The position numbers and the translations under genes are program-made. From positions 6,448,001-6,512,000 of the forward strand of contig NC_014666.1 in the NCBI RefSeq assembly GCF_000166135.1: 64,000 bases of DNA. The letters run 5' to 3'. The notes beneath the pieces are model-generated. The model was given only the letters and a program-made list of their open reading frames with translations, ran no database searches and was not told where the DNA came from. This document shows, piece after piece, positions 8,120 through 17,067 of this stretch. Numbering within the stretch: the stretch's first letter is position 1; every line of letters begins with the position of its first letter. The stretch comes from Pseudofrankia inefficax. Its GTDB lineage: Bacteria; Actinomycetota; Actinomycetes; Frankiales; Frankiaceae.

Positions 8120-9049
8120 ATGGATCCGATCGCGCCGTCGGGGCGTCAGCTGGAGCTCGTGCACGGGGACGCCGCGGTCACGATCGTCGAGGTCGGGGGC
8201 GGCCCGCGTGACTATCGGGTCGGCGGTGTCGCCGTGCTCGACGGTTATCCCGTCGACGCCATGGCCAGCCACGGCCGCGGCCAGCTGCTCGTGCCGTGGC
8301 CGAACCGGATCGCCGGAGGCCGTTACCGCTGGGACGACGCGACCCTGCAGCTGGCGATCAGCGAGGCGAAGACGGGCAACGCGATCCACGGCCTGGGCCG
8401 CTGGTCGGCCTGGGAGCTGGAGCGGGTCGGCCCGGCCACGGCGACCGCGTCGTTCATCGTCCGCGCGCAGAGTGGTTATCCGTTCACCGTCGCGTTCCGG
8501 GCTGCCTACGTGCTCGGGGACGACGGCCTGACCGTGGCGATGACGGCGACCAACCTGAGCGCCCGCCCCGCCCCGGTCGGCATGGGCGCCCATCCCTACC
8601 TCTACGTCCCGGGGCCGAACGGCACGCCGGCCCGCGCCGACGACGCGCTGCTCACCGTGCCGGCCGAGCGCCGGCTGCTGGTGGACGAGGCCCTGATCCC
8701 GAACGGCGACGAAAAGGTCGCCGACGGGCCGTACGACTTCCGCGCCCCCCGCCAGGTCGGCGATCTCGTCATCGACCACTGCTTCTCGGAGCTGCGCCGC
8801 GACCCGGACGGCAGGGCCAGGGTCATCCTGGCGGGCGACGGCGGCGCGGTGACCGTCTGGATGGACGAGGCCTGGGAGTACATCCAGGTGTTCACCGGCG
8901 ACACGCTCAGCGCCGACCAACGGCGGCGCAGCATCGCCGTCGAGCCGCAGACCTGTCCCGCCGACGCCTTCAACAGCGGCCACGGCCTGCGCACCCTCGA
9001 ACCAGGCGAGACCTTCACCGGCACCTGGGGCATCACCCCGACCCTGTAG
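8120..9049 (+). CDS. Aldose 1-epimerase family protein
   Basis: A 309-residue galactose-mutarotase-like protein, complete for the family. It carries the sugar-binding segments PWPNRIAGGRYRW, the histidine in NAIHGLGRWSAWEL, GMGAHPYL with the catalytic-type histidine, and a C-terminal VEPQTCPADAFN whose glutamate is the usual base. It would interconvert alpha and beta anomers of a hexose or act on a related sugar. The ATG at 8120 avoids an arginine-rich unlikely leader. It has no obvious partner; its neighbours belong to acyl-CoA metabolism. Confidence 0.85.
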   Translation: MDPIAPSGRQLELVHGDAAVTIVEVGGGPRDYRVGGVAVLDGYPVDAMASHGRGQLLVPWPNRIAGGRYRWDDATLQLAISEAKTGNAIHGLGRWSAWELERVGPATATASFIVRAQSGYPFTVAFRAAYVLGDDGLTVAMTATNLSARPAPVGMGAHPYLYVPGPNGTPARADDALLTVPAERRLLVDEALIPNGDEKVADGPYDFRAPRQVGDLVIDHCFSELRRDPDGRARVILAGDGGAVTVWMDEAWEYIQVFTGDTLSADQRRRSIAVEPQTCPADAFNSGHGLRTLEPGETFTGTWGITPTL

Positions 9050-9075
9050 GCCGACGTCGCCGGGTCGGCTGCTCG

Positions 9076-9885
9076 CTAGAAGTCGCTGCCGCCGTCGACG
9101 TTGATGTCTGCGCCGGTCATGTAGGTGTTGAGGCGGGAGCCGGCGAAGGCGATGACCGGGCCGATCTCCGCCGGGTCGCCGGCCCGCGGCAGGAAGGCCG
9201 GATGGCCGAAGTCCTCCTTGATGACGCGCATCGCGTCGGTGAGGCTGTCGGGGTCGATACCGCGCTCGGCCGGTAGCGCCCGCAGGTAGCCCTTCATCCC
9301 CTCGGACAGGAACGACCCGGGCGAGACGGTGTTGACCAGGATTCCCTCGGGCGCGAGGGTCTGCGCCAGGTTCTTGCTGAGGCTGGTCAGCGCCGCCTTC
9401 GACGCCGTGTACGCGATCAGGCCCGGTGACTGACGGCGGGTCGAGTGCGCCGAGACGTTCACGACGCGGGCCCACTCGGCGGCGCGCAGCAGCGGCAGGG
9501 CGGCGCGCACGGTGCGCACGGCCGAGAGCGTGCCGATCTCCAGCGTGGCGATCCACTCTGCGTCGTCGGAGCCCTCGAAGCCCTTGAGGCCGGACTCGAC
9601 CGGCCCGGCCGCGTTGACCAGCACGTTGAGCGAGCCCCACCGGGCGCCGACCTCGTCCAGGGCGGCCGTCACCGAGGCGCTGTCGGTGAGGTCGGTGCCG
9701 ATGCCGAACGCCTCGGCCGCGCCGAGCGCGAGCGCGCGCTCGGCCGTCTCGTCGAGCGCCGCCTTGCCGCGGGCGAGGATCGCCACCCGAGCGCCCTCAC
9801 GGGCGAAGCGCTCGACCGCCGCCCGGCCCATCCCCTTCGAGCCACCGCTGACGACGACGGCCGCGCCGCCCAGACCCAGGTCCAT
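9076..9885 (-). CDS. Short-chain dehydrogenase/reductase
   Basis: A 269-residue classical SDR. The cofactor loop GGSKGMG is at 14-20, NAAG at 91-94, and the catalytic S145, Y159 and K163 (YTASK) are all present. The C-terminus ends in GADINVDGGSDF, typical of FabG-like 3-hydroxyacyl dehydrogenases. It lies 39 bases behind the thiolase gene on the same strand, so the two probably work in series: oxidation of a 3-hydroxyacyl-CoA and then thiolytic cleavage. Convergent with the epimerase gene. Confidence 0.87.
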   Translation of the reverse strand: MDLGLGGAAVVVSGGSKGMGRAAVERFAREGARVAILARGKAALDETAERALALGAAEAFGIGTDLTDSASVTAALDEVGARWGSLNVLVNAAGPVESGLKGFEGSDDAEWIATLEIGTLSAVRTVRAALPLLRAAEWARVVNVSAHSTRRQSPGLIAYTASKAALTSLSKNLAQTLAPEGILVNTVSPGSFLSEGMKGYLRALPAERGIDPDSLTDAMRVIKEDFGHPAFLPRAGDPAEIGPVIAFAGSRLNTYMTGADINVDGGSDF

Positions 9886-9924
9886 GCCGTTCCTCCCGCG
9901 TGCTGGTCGGTCGATGCGTGCCGG

Positions 9925-11136
9925 TCAGTCGATCTTCTCGAAGATGGCGGCGATGCCCTGGCCGCCGCCGATGCACAGGGTCTCCAGGGCGTAGCGGGCG
10001 TCCCTGCGGTGCATCTCGTGCAGCAGGGTGGCCAGGATCCGGCCCCCGGTGGCGGCGACGGGGTGGCCGAGGGAGATCCCCGAGCCGTTGACGTTGAACC
10101 GGTCCCAGTCGGACTCGGTGAAGCCCCACTCGCGGGTGCAGGCCAGCACCTGGGCGGCGAACGCCTCGTTGAGCTCGATCAGGTCGATGTCCGCGAGCTT
10201 CAGGCCGGCCCGCTCCAGCGCCTTGGCCGTCGCCGGGACCGGGCCGATGCCCATCGTCCGCGGCGGCACTCCGGCCACGGCCCAGGAGACGAGCCGGGCC
10301 AGCGGGCGCAGCCCGAGCCGCTCGGCCTCGGCCGGATGGGTGACGACGCAGGCCGAGGCGCCGTCGTTCTGGCCGCTGGCGTTCCCGGCGGTGACGGTGG
10401 CCTCGGGGTCCGCCTTGCCCATGATCGGCTTGAGCCGGGCCAGGGTCTCCAGCGAGCTGTCCGGGCGGGGGTGCTCGTCGGCGGTGACGACGACGTCCTG
10501 CTTCCTGCCCGGGACGGTCACCGGGATGATCTCGTCGTCGAACAGGCCGGCCCGCTGCGCGGCGACGGCCCGCTGGTGCGAGCGCAGCGCCAGCTCGTCC
10601 TGCTCGGCGCGGGAGATGCTGTACTCGCGGCGCAGGTTCTCCGCCGTCTCGATCATGCCCCCGGGGACCGGGAAGTTCTTGCCGCCGGCGGTGACGCGGC
10701 CCCGGGCGAGGGCGTCGTGGAAGGTCAGCCCCGCGCCGCGGATGCCCCAGCGGCCCTCGTGGGAGAAGAACGGCGCGTTGCTCATGCTCTCGGCGCCGCC
10801 GGCGATGACCAGATCGGCCACCCCGGTCTGCACCTGCATGGCGCCCAGCGTCATGGCCTGCACGCCGGACCCGCAGCGCCGGTCGAGCTGCAGGCCCGGG
10901 ACCTCGACGCCCAGGCCCGCGTCGAGCCCGACCACCCGGCCGAGCGCGGGGGCCTCCATCGACGGGTAGCAGCAGCCGAACAGGACGTCGTCGACGTCCG
11001 CCGGATCCAGGTTCGTCCGCTCGACGAGCCCGCGCAGCACGGCCGCGCCCAGCTCGTGGGCGGCGAGCGGCCGCAGGGCGCCGCCGTACCCACCGACGGG
11101 CGTCCGCACCGGGCTACAGATCACGGCGTCACGCAT
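9925..11136 (-). CDS. Acetyl-CoA acyltransferase (thiolase)
   Basis: A 403-residue degradative thiolase with all catalytic elements: the nucleophile C88 (DRRCGSGVQAM), NEAFAAQ, H358 (GHPVAATG) and the second cysteine C388 in LCIGGGQG. It cleaves 3-ketoacyl-CoA with free CoA. The ATG at 11136 has GGAGGGA just upstream; a longer frame to 11196 lacks support. It heads a two-gene operon with the SDR and is divergent from the acyl-CoA synthetase at 11503 across a gap that contains two motif A sites, so both directions may share regulation. Confidence 0.9.
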   Translation of the reverse strand: MRDAVICSPVRTPVGGYGGALRPLAAHELGAAVLRGLVERTNLDPADVDDVLFGCCYPSMEAPALGRVVGLDAGLGVEVPGLQLDRRCGSGVQAMTLGAMQVQTGVADLVIAGGAESMSNAPFFSHEGRWGIRGAGLTFHDALARGRVTAGGKNFPVPGGMIETAENLRREYSISRAEQDELALRSHQRAVAAQRAGLFDDEIIPVTVPGRKQDVVVTADEHPRPDSSLETLARLKPIMGKADPEATVTAGNASGQNDGASACVVTHPAEAERLGLRPLARLVSWAVAGVPPRTMGIGPVPATAKALERAGLKLADIDLIELNEAFAAQVLACTREWGFTESDWDRFNVNGSGISLGHPVAATGGRILATLLHEMHRRDARYALETLCIGGGQGIAAIFEKID

Positions 11137-11401
11137 GAAGTCCCTCCACCGCCAGACGACTCGGGCCACCCGGGCGGTCACCCCGGCCACGGGCATTCGG
11201 CCCCCGCCCGCACGTTAGCCGGGTGGGGCCGCGGCTGGCTTCCGATCGATCGGCCAGCTGCCCGCTGCCGCGCCGACGGTGAGGAACAGCCCTGGCCGCC
11301 TCGACCGGTGCGACCCGCACCGCGCACGGGACGAGCGACCCTGCGAGGGCCTGCCGCCGACCGGCGCTCGGCGGCAGGCCCGACGCGCATCCTACGCAGG
11401 A

Positions 11402-11418
11402 TTACATACAATATGCAA
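11402..11418. promoter_or_regulatory. Motif A site 1 (TTACATACAATATGCAA)
   Basis: A 17-bp near-palindrome (TT-n-CATA-n3-TATG-n-AA) in the 366-base gap between the divergent thiolase and acyl-CoA synthetase genes. It shares the ATA-n3-TAT core and the TATGC half with five other promoter sites in this window. The very AT-rich patch stands out in GC-rich DNA. Inferred to be a repressor operator. Confidence 0.65.
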
Positions 11419-11453
11419 CCGAGGTCCGAGCGCACTCGGAGTGCGACCGAAAG

Positions 11454-11470
11454 TCGGATAACTTATACAA
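11454..11470. promoter_or_regulatory. Motif A site 2 overlapping acyl-CoA synthetase promoter
   Basis: TCGGATAACTTATACAA fits motif A and lies 52 bases downstream of site 1. It overlaps a plausible -10 element (TACAAT, 11466-11471) for the synthetase gene at 11503, so binding here would block the polymerase. The gap between the two sites holds short dyads such as TCCGAG-CGCA-CTCGGA. Confidence 0.6.
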
Positions 11471-11502
11471 TCTCTGGCGACCACGAGAAGCGGGAGAGCC
11501 AC

Positions 11503-13134
11503 GTGACCGACGGCGTGTGGGGCAGCGCCCCCCGGCACACGACCACAGCGCTGTTGCTGGCGCGCGTCGAGAAGGACCCGGACTCGGAGTACCTCGACGT
11601 CGGCGGCACCACGTTCAGCGCCGCCGACGTCGCCCGGGCCGCGGCCGCGCTCGGCGCGGCGCTGGTCGAGCTGGGGGTGCGGCCCGGCGACCGGGTCGCG
11701 AGCCTGATCGAGAACTCGCCCGAGGCGCTGCTCGTCTGGTGGGGCACCCAGTGGGCCGGCGGCATCGCGGTGCCGATCAACACGGCGTACAAGGGCGAGT
11801 ACCTGCGCCATCAGCTGCGCGACTCCGGCGCCACGGTGCTCGTCATCGCGGGCGACCTCGCGGACCGGGCCGTGGCCGTCACGGGCGACCTCGACGCGCT
11901 GGCGCATGTCGTCGTCACCGGGCCGGACCTGCCCGAGTTCCCAGGCAGCACCGGGCACCGCTGGGACGACCTGCTGACGACCGCCCCGCTGGCCGCCCCG
12001 GTCGACCGACGGCCAGCGGACCTGGCGACCTTCATCTACACCGGCGGGACGACCGGCCCGTCGAAGGGCTGCATGCTCAGCCACAACTACCACGAGGCGC
12101 TGGCCACCCAGATCGGCGTCACCTGGGGCCGGACCGCGGACGACGTGCTGTGGACGCCGCTGCCGCTGTTCCACTTCAACGCGCTGACCACCGCGGTGAT
12201 CGGCGCACTGGTCTTCGGCGGGCGCTCGGCGATCTACCGGCGGTTCTCGGTGTCGAACTTCTGGCCCGAGATGAACCGCGCCCAGGCGACCCTCACGTCG
12301 ACCCTGGGCACGATGGCCTACCTGCTCGCCCATGACGTCGACCGGCCGGAGATGCCGAAGTCGGGCGCCCCCGAGGCGAACACCTCGCTGCGGATGATGG
12401 GCGCCGCGCCGCTGCCACCCGAGGTGGACGACATCATCCGCGGCAGGTTCGGCATCGACACGTTCTCCGGCGCCTACGGCGTCACCGAGGCAAGCCTCAT
12501 CTCCTCGCTGCCGACCGGCGTCCGCAACAAGCCGAGCGCCGCCGGAATGATCAACAAGGACTACTTCGACGTCCGGATCTTCGACGACGACGACAACGAG
12601 CTGCCGCGCGGCACCGACGGCGAGATCGTCGTCCGGCCGCGGCTCGCCCACGTGATGTTCGAGGGCTACTGGGGCCGGCCGGAGGCGACCGTCGAGACCA
12701 GCCGGAACTGGTGGTACCACACCGGCGACATCGGCCGGGTCGACGAGGAGGACTTCCTGTTCTTCGTGGACCGCAAGGCCGACTACCTGCGCCGTCGCGG
12801 CGAGAACATCTCCAGCTTCGAGGTCGAGCGCGTCATCATGGGCCACGGCGACATCGCCGACGTGGCCGTGCACGCCGTCTTCAGCAAGCTCACCGAGGAC
12901 GACGTCAAGGTGACCGCGACCCTGGTCGAGGGGGCCGCACTCACCCCTGAGGCGCTTTTCCGCTGGTGCGTGGACGCCCTGCCGTACTTCGCGATCCCGC
13001 GCTATATCGAGTTCCGGTCCGAGCTGCCGCGCAGCCCGGTCGGCCGCGTCCTGAAGCGCGAGCTGCGCGCCGAGGGCGTCACCGCCGGCACCTGGGACGC
13101 CGAGGCCGCCGGTGTCACCTACGAGAAGCGCTGA
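11503..13134 (+). CDS. Acyl-CoA synthetase (AMP-forming)
   Basis: A 543-residue adenylate-forming ligase. The nucleotide loop FIYTGGTTGPSKGCML lies near residue 177, the A5 motif YGVTEAS near 325, the adenylate aspartate in YHTGDIG, the hinge DRKADYLRRRGENIS, and the catalytic lysine region SPVGRVLKRELR at the end. The family is closest to crotonobetaine/carnitine-CoA ligase-like or long-chain enzymes. GTG at 11503 is preceded by GGGAGAG. It probably performs the first activation step of the motif A region. The strong hairpin at 13154-13190 ends its transcript. Confidence 0.85.
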   Translation: MTDGVWGSAPRHTTTALLLARVEKDPDSEYLDVGGTTFSAADVARAAAALGAALVELGVRPGDRVASLIENSPEALLVWWGTQWAGGIAVPINTAYKGEYLRHQLRDSGATVLVIAGDLADRAVAVTGDLDALAHVVVTGPDLPEFPGSTGHRWDDLLTTAPLAAPVDRRPADLATFIYTGGTTGPSKGCMLSHNYHEALATQIGVTWGRTADDVLWTPLPLFHFNALTTAVIGALVFGGRSAIYRRFSVSNFWPEMNRAQATLTSTLGTMAYLLAHDVDRPEMPKSGAPEANTSLRMMGAAPLPPEVDDIIRGRFGIDTFSGAYGVTEASLISSLPTGVRNKPSAAGMINKDYFDVRIFDDDDNELPRGTDGEIVVRPRLAHVMFEGYWGRPEATVETSRNWWYHTGDIGRVDEEDFLFFVDRKADYLRRRGENISSFEVERVIMGHGDIADVAVHAVFSKLTEDDVKVTATLVEGAALTPEALFRWCVDALPYFAIPRYIEFRSELPRSPVGRVLKRELRAEGVTAGTWDAEAAGVTYEKR

Positions 13135-13153
13135 CCCGCCGGCTCAACGACGA

Positions 13154-13190
13154 TCGCCTCGCTCGTTCCCGGCGGGAACGAGCGAGGCGA
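13154..13190. terminator. Bidirectional terminator hairpin, 17-bp perfect stem
   Basis: TCGCCTCGCTCGTTCCC pairs without mismatch with the following arm around a 3-base loop (GGC). It lies between the convergent acyl-CoA synthetase and GntR genes and is placed to end both transcripts. There is no clear T-run, as is usual in GC-rich actinobacteria. Confidence 0.8.
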
Positions 13191-13206
13191 GGACCCGGCA
13201 GAGCGG

Positions 13207-13932
13207 CTAATTCTCCGGCGCCCAGAGGATGTTCCGGGACTGCAGCAGGTCGACGACGAGGTCGCCGTGGCCGCGCAGCATCCGCACGAACTCCTGGGAG
13301 GCCTTTACGCCATTGCCGGCCTTGATGGCCCGGTTGACGGCGGCAATACCCCGCTTCTGCGGCTGGATCGTGCCGGGAACGAGCGCGAAGAAGTTCCCCG
13401 GAATGACCCCGGTCATCAGCCGGCCGAACGACGACAGCCGCGGCGAGTGCGCCATCGCGAAAATCTGCCGGAGATACGCCTCGTTCGCGTGCAGGATGTC
13501 TTCCGGGTCCTCGGCGTCACGCAGCGCGCGCTCGGCCGCGGCCAGCGCCTCGATCCCGTCCTCGTCACCACGCTCGGTCGCCCGCTCGGCGGCCAGCCCG
13601 TACAGCTGGCCGAGCAGCGCGTAGTGATCGCGCACCGAGTTCAGGTCCAGGCCGTGCACGAACGCGCCGCGGTGCGGCTCGATCGAGATCCAGCCCTCGC
13701 TCTCCAGCGCGATCATCGCCTCGCGCACCGGGATGCGGCTGACGCCCAGCTCCTCCGCGATCTCGTCCTGGCGGACGTGGTCACCCTGGCGGAGGGTTCC
13801 GGCGAAGATCAGGCCCCGGATATGGTCGGCGACCTGGCTGCCGCTGCTCCTGCGGTCGACAACGGACCGTTTGCCCGGGGCATGGTGCGAAAGCGGGCTT
13901 ACGGCGGTCGCCGTCCGACGGTTGGGAGGGAT
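13207..13932 (-). CDS. GntR/FCD family regulator, apparent non-standard start
   Basis: A FadR/FCD-type GntR regulator of about 241 residues. The winged helix-turn-helix reads GTLRQGDHVRQDEIAEELGV followed by SRIPVREAM. The C-terminal FCD ligand domain ends in LLQSRNILWAPEN. No ATG, GTG or TTG exists in frame between the upstream stop (13945-13947) and this DNA-binding domain; the first GTG (13728) would remove it. An ATC at 13932 follows a good ribosome site, GAAGGAG, at 7 bases, so I place the start there. An undetected indel is the alternative. A motif A site lies in its promoter, making it the best candidate for the motif A regulator. Confidence 0.75.
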   Translation of the reverse strand: MPPNRRTATAVSPLSHHAPGKRSVVDRRSSGSQVADHIRGLIFAGTLRQGDHVRQDEIAEELGVSRIPVREAMIALESEGWISIEPHRGAFVHGLDLNSVRDHYALLGQLYGLAAERATERGDEDGIEALAAAERALRDAEDPEDILHANEAYLRQIFAMAHSPRLSSFGRLMTGVIPGNFFALVPGTIQPQKRGIAAVNRAIKAGNGVKASQEFVRMLRGHGDLVVDLLQSRNILWAPEN

Positions 13933-14034
13933 GACCGTGCTCCTTCAGCTGAGGGCGAGGGTGTCCGTTGCGCGCGCCCGTTCACCTGATCGAGCCAGCC
14001 GATCGAGTCATGTCGCGAGCAGCGGACCGCGAAG

Positions 14035-14051
14035 TTGCAGGAAGTATACGA
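14035..14051. promoter_or_regulatory. Motif A site 3 in the GntR promoter
   Basis: Read on the minus strand this is TCGTATACTTCCTGCAA, agreeing with motif A except for two bases in the right half. It contains the -10 element TATACT (14043-14048 on the minus strand) for the GntR gene, about 100 bases before its start. GTATAC cores are common in operators of FCD-type GntR proteins, so autoregulation is plausible. The remaining 13933-14237 gap shows nothing else. Confidence 0.5.
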
Positions 14052-14237
14052 CCGCACTGCTCCGACAACGCGGACCTCGGTGTTCGGTGCGCGCATTAGA
14101 TCCATCACGTCCGGCTAGTCCTGTGACCCTTCGCACTGATCCCACGGGACGTGCCGCAAAGGCCCGTTGCCGGCTCCCCGCGCGTTCGTCCCGAGTGTCG
14201 ACCCGCGCGTTCGAAATGCACCGGGAAACGGGACGGA

Positions 14238-17057
14238 TCAGTCCTCCCCGTCCCGGCCCGGCGCACCCGAGGTCGCGACGGCATCGCGACGCCCGATCGG
14301 GGCCGTCGCCGACGAGACGGCGGCGCCGGGCGCGTCGGGCGCGATACCCAGGTAGGCGGTCGCCAGCCGGTCGGCGTCGACCTCGGCCGACGGCCCGGTC
14401 CAGGTGATGTGGCCGACGGTGAGGAAGGCGACCCGGTCGGCGATCGCGAGCGCGTCGCGGGTCTTCTCCTCGGCGATGAGCAGTGCGGTGCCCCGGCTCT
14501 GCAGCGCGCCCAGTGCCGCGAAGATCTGCTCGATGATGAGCGGCGCCAGGCCGAGCGACGGCTCGTCGGCCACCAGCAGCTTCGGCGGGCGGACCAGCGC
14601 CGGCGCCAGGGTGAGCATCTGCTGCTCGCCGCCGGACATGGTGCCGGCGGCCTGGCCGCGGCGGGTCTTGAGCACCGGGAAGGCGTCGAAGGCGGCCTCC
14701 CGCTCTGCCGCGTCCCGCAGCCAGATCGTGAGGTTCTCCTCGACGGTCAGGTCGGGGAAGATACCCCGCCCCTCGGGCGCCAGATAGACGCTGTCCCGCT
14801 CGCGCCGGCGCGCCGGCACCTGCGTGACGTCGCGGCCGGCGAGCCAGACCGAGCCGGCACGCGCCTCGACCAGGCCGCCGACGACCGAGCACAGCGTCGT
14901 CTTGCCCGCGCCGTTGCTGCCCAGCAGCGCGACCGCCTGGCCGGCACCGATGGTCAGGTCGAGCCCGTGCAGCACCTCGATCTCGCCGTAGCCGGCCTTC
15001 AGGCCGGAGACCCGCAGCACCGGCTCGGCGGCGTCGGCGGCGCCCGCGTCGAACGAGGCGGCCGGGGCGGTCGTCGCGACCGGGACGTGCCTCGCCGCGG
15101 CCGCCTTCGCGGCCCGGCGGACGGCCCACTCGCGCCGGGCCCGGGAACCGGCGGCGAGGCCGCCGTCCGGGTCACGGGCCAGTGAGATCGCGCCGAGGCC
15201 GAACACCATCTGCATGAAGTAGGTGGACGCCGGGACATGCTCCAGCACCTGCGGGGCGAGCGCCGAGACGAGTCCGGCCAGCACCGCGCCGGCAGGTCGG
15301 CGGATCGACAGGGTCACCGTCGTCGCCAGCCAGACCAGCCCGAGCAGCACGGTGAAGTCGGTCCGGGTCACCCTGCCGTGGGCCGCGGCCAGCATCACGC
15401 CGCCGAATCCCGCGATGCCCGCCGAGATGACGAACAGCAGCAGCTTCATCCGGTCGACGGCGATGCCGCTGGTACGGGCACCCACCTCGGAGGAACGGAC
15501 GGCCAGCATCGCCCGGCCCGTGCTGGAGGAGCGCAGCGCGTGCACGACCCAGACCCCGAGGCCGACCAGAAGCACCAGCAGCAGCACGAGCCAGCGTGGG
15601 TTGGACGTGTCGAGGCCGCCGATCCTCGGCGGGGTCACCGGCCAGCCGCTGGAGCCGTTGGAGATGCTGTGGATCTGGAACAGCAGGTTCTCGCCGATGA
15701 ACGCGAGCGCGAGCGTCGAGAGCGCCAGCGGCAGGCCGCCGAGCCGGCGGGTCGGCAGCGCGACGACGAGGCCGACGAACGCCGAGACCAGGGTGCCCGC
15801 GATCAGCGCGGGCACGAACGGCACCCCGTGCCCCAGCAGGATGCCGGCGGTGAAGGCCCCGGACAGCACGAAGGCCGCCTGCGCGAGGCTCACCATGCCA
15901 CCGATGCCGGTGACGACGGTGAAGGACAGCAGCACGATCGCCGTCGCCAGGCCCTGGGCGAGCAGGCCGGCCCAGAAGTCGGTCGCCCCCCAGGCGGTGT
16001 AGGCGAGCAGGCCGACCACGGCGATCGACCACAGCGTCCGGCGCCGCCACCGCGCGGCGTCGACACCGAGCTCGTCGGCGGACGGCTTCTCCTCCAGCGT
16101 CGTGCCGGCGCTGCGGCCCCGCTCGGCACCGAAGTAGATCAGCAGGCCGAACAGGATGATGAACGGCACGGCCGTGGGGAACCCGGTGATGTCCAGGGTG
16201 ACGTAGCCGTTGACGAGGTTCTGCACGACACCGAGGAGCAGGCCGCCGAGCATCGCGATCGGGATCGAGGCCATCCGGCCGAGCACGACCGCGGGGATCG
16301 AGATGAACAGCAGCGTCGTGTAGCTGAACGAGCTGAGGCCGAACATCGGCGCGAGCAGCACGCCGACCAGGCCGGCCAGCCCGCAGGACGTGATCCAGGA
16401 GACCGCGGACGCGCGGTCCGGGTCGACGCCGCGCAGCGCCGCGAGGTTCGGCCGGCTGACCGCGGCCCGCATCTCCAGGCCGATCCGGGTGTGCCGGACC
16501 AGGTACCACAGCAGGACGGCCGCGAAGACCGCCGCGCCGAGCATCGACAGCTGGTCGCTGTCGATGATCAGGCCGTTGCCGATCGAGTGGATCTTCTTCG
16601 GGCTCGGGCCGAGGCCCGGAATCCGGAAGACGTCCTCGATCTCGGGAACGCACCGGGCCTTCGGGTTCTGCTGCGAACAGCTGGAAAGATTCAGCCAGTC
16701 CTTGAGCAGGGCGACGATCCAGAGCCCGAGCGACGGGAGCGCGATGAGCAGGCCGAGCGACGCGACCATCTTCGCCGCGATCGACGACTCCCGCAGCGGG
16801 TTGAACAGCACTAAGTGCAGCACCCAGCCGAGCAGCGGCGCGAAGATGCCGATACAGATGATCGCGCTCACCACGACCGGCAGCTTCTGGCCGGTGTTCA
16901 GCTGGAAGAACAGGTAGGCGGTCGAGAAGGCGACACCGCCCTGGCCGAAGTTGAAGACCCCGGACGTCTGATAGCTCAGGGTGAGGCCGGACGCGAGGAT
17001 CGCATAAAGGGCGCCGGTGACCAGCCCCGCGACCACCAGGTTGACGAACTCGGTCAC
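14238..17057 (-). CDS. LivH-LivM-LivF fusion: ABC importer permeases plus ATPase
   Basis: A 939-residue protein joining three normally separate subunits of a branched-chain-amino-acid-type importer. Residues 1-300 are a LivH-type permease (GLTLSYQTSGVFNFGQGG), about 345-620 a LivM-type permease (GGMVSLAQAAFVLSG), then an alanine-rich linker, and from about 678 an ATPase with Walker A GSNGAGKTT (713-721), signature SGGEQQ and Walker B LLVADEP. The ATPase resembles LivF. Its switch position reads AEEK where LivF proteins usually have EQN. The GTG at 17057 follows GAGGAG. With the LivG gene 10 bases upstream it makes a full transporter core. The substrate is likely an organic acid or other catabolic compound, not necessarily an amino acid. 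Confidence 0.88.
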   Translation of the reverse strand: MTEFVNLVVAGLVTGALYAILASGLTLSYQTSGVFNFGQGGVAFSTAYLFFQLNTGQKLPVVVSAIICIGIFAPLLGWVLHLVLFNPLRESSIAAKMVASLGLLIALPSLGLWIVALLKDWLNLSSCSQQNPKARCVPEIEDVFRIPGLGPSPKKIHSIGNGLIIDSDQLSMLGAAVFAAVLLWYLVRHTRIGLEMRAAVSRPNLAALRGVDPDRASAVSWITSCGLAGLVGVLLAPMFGLSSFSYTTLLFISIPAVVLGRMASIPIAMLGGLLLGVVQNLVNGYVTLDITGFPTAVPFIILFGLLIYFGAERGRSAGTTLEEKPSADELGVDAARWRRRTLWSIAVVGLLAYTAWGATDFWAGLLAQGLATAIVLLSFTVVTGIGGMVSLAQAAFVLSGAFTAGILLGHGVPFVPALIAGTLVSAFVGLVVALPTRRLGGLPLALSTLALAFIGENLLFQIHSISNGSSGWPVTPPRIGGLDTSNPRWLVLLLVLLVGLGVWVVHALRSSSTGRAMLAVRSSEVGARTSGIAVDRMKLLLFVISAGIAGFGGVMLAAAHGRVTRTDFTVLLGLVWLATTVTLSIRRPAGAVLAGLVSALAPQVLEHVPASTYFMQMVFGLGAISLARDPDGGLAAGSRARREWAVRRAAKAAAARHVPVATTAPAASFDAGAADAAEPVLRVSGLKAGYGEIEVLHGLDLTIGAGQAVALLGSNGAGKTTLCSVVGGLVEARAGSVWLAGRDVTQVPARRRERDSVYLAPEGRGIFPDLTVEENLTIWLRDAAEREAAFDAFPVLKTRRGQAAGTMSGGEQQMLTLAPALVRPPKLLVADEPSLGLAPLIIEQIFAALGALQSRGTALLIAEEKTRDALAIADRVAFLTVGHITWTGPSAEVDADRLATAYLGIAPDAPGAAVSSATAPIGRRDAVATSGAPGRDGED

Positions 17058-17067
17058 GAAATTCTCC

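Noticed and set aside
6617-9640. A 1007-codon open frame on the minus strand
   Set aside because: It lies antisense to the crotonase and epimerase genes, is rich in arginine, glycine and proline, and shows no domain. It is an artefact of high GC content.
9445-11502. Upstream extension of the acyl-CoA synthetase frame by nearly 700 codons
   Set aside because: The extension is antisense to the SDR and thiolase genes. The conserved protein begins at GTG 11503 with a ribosome site.
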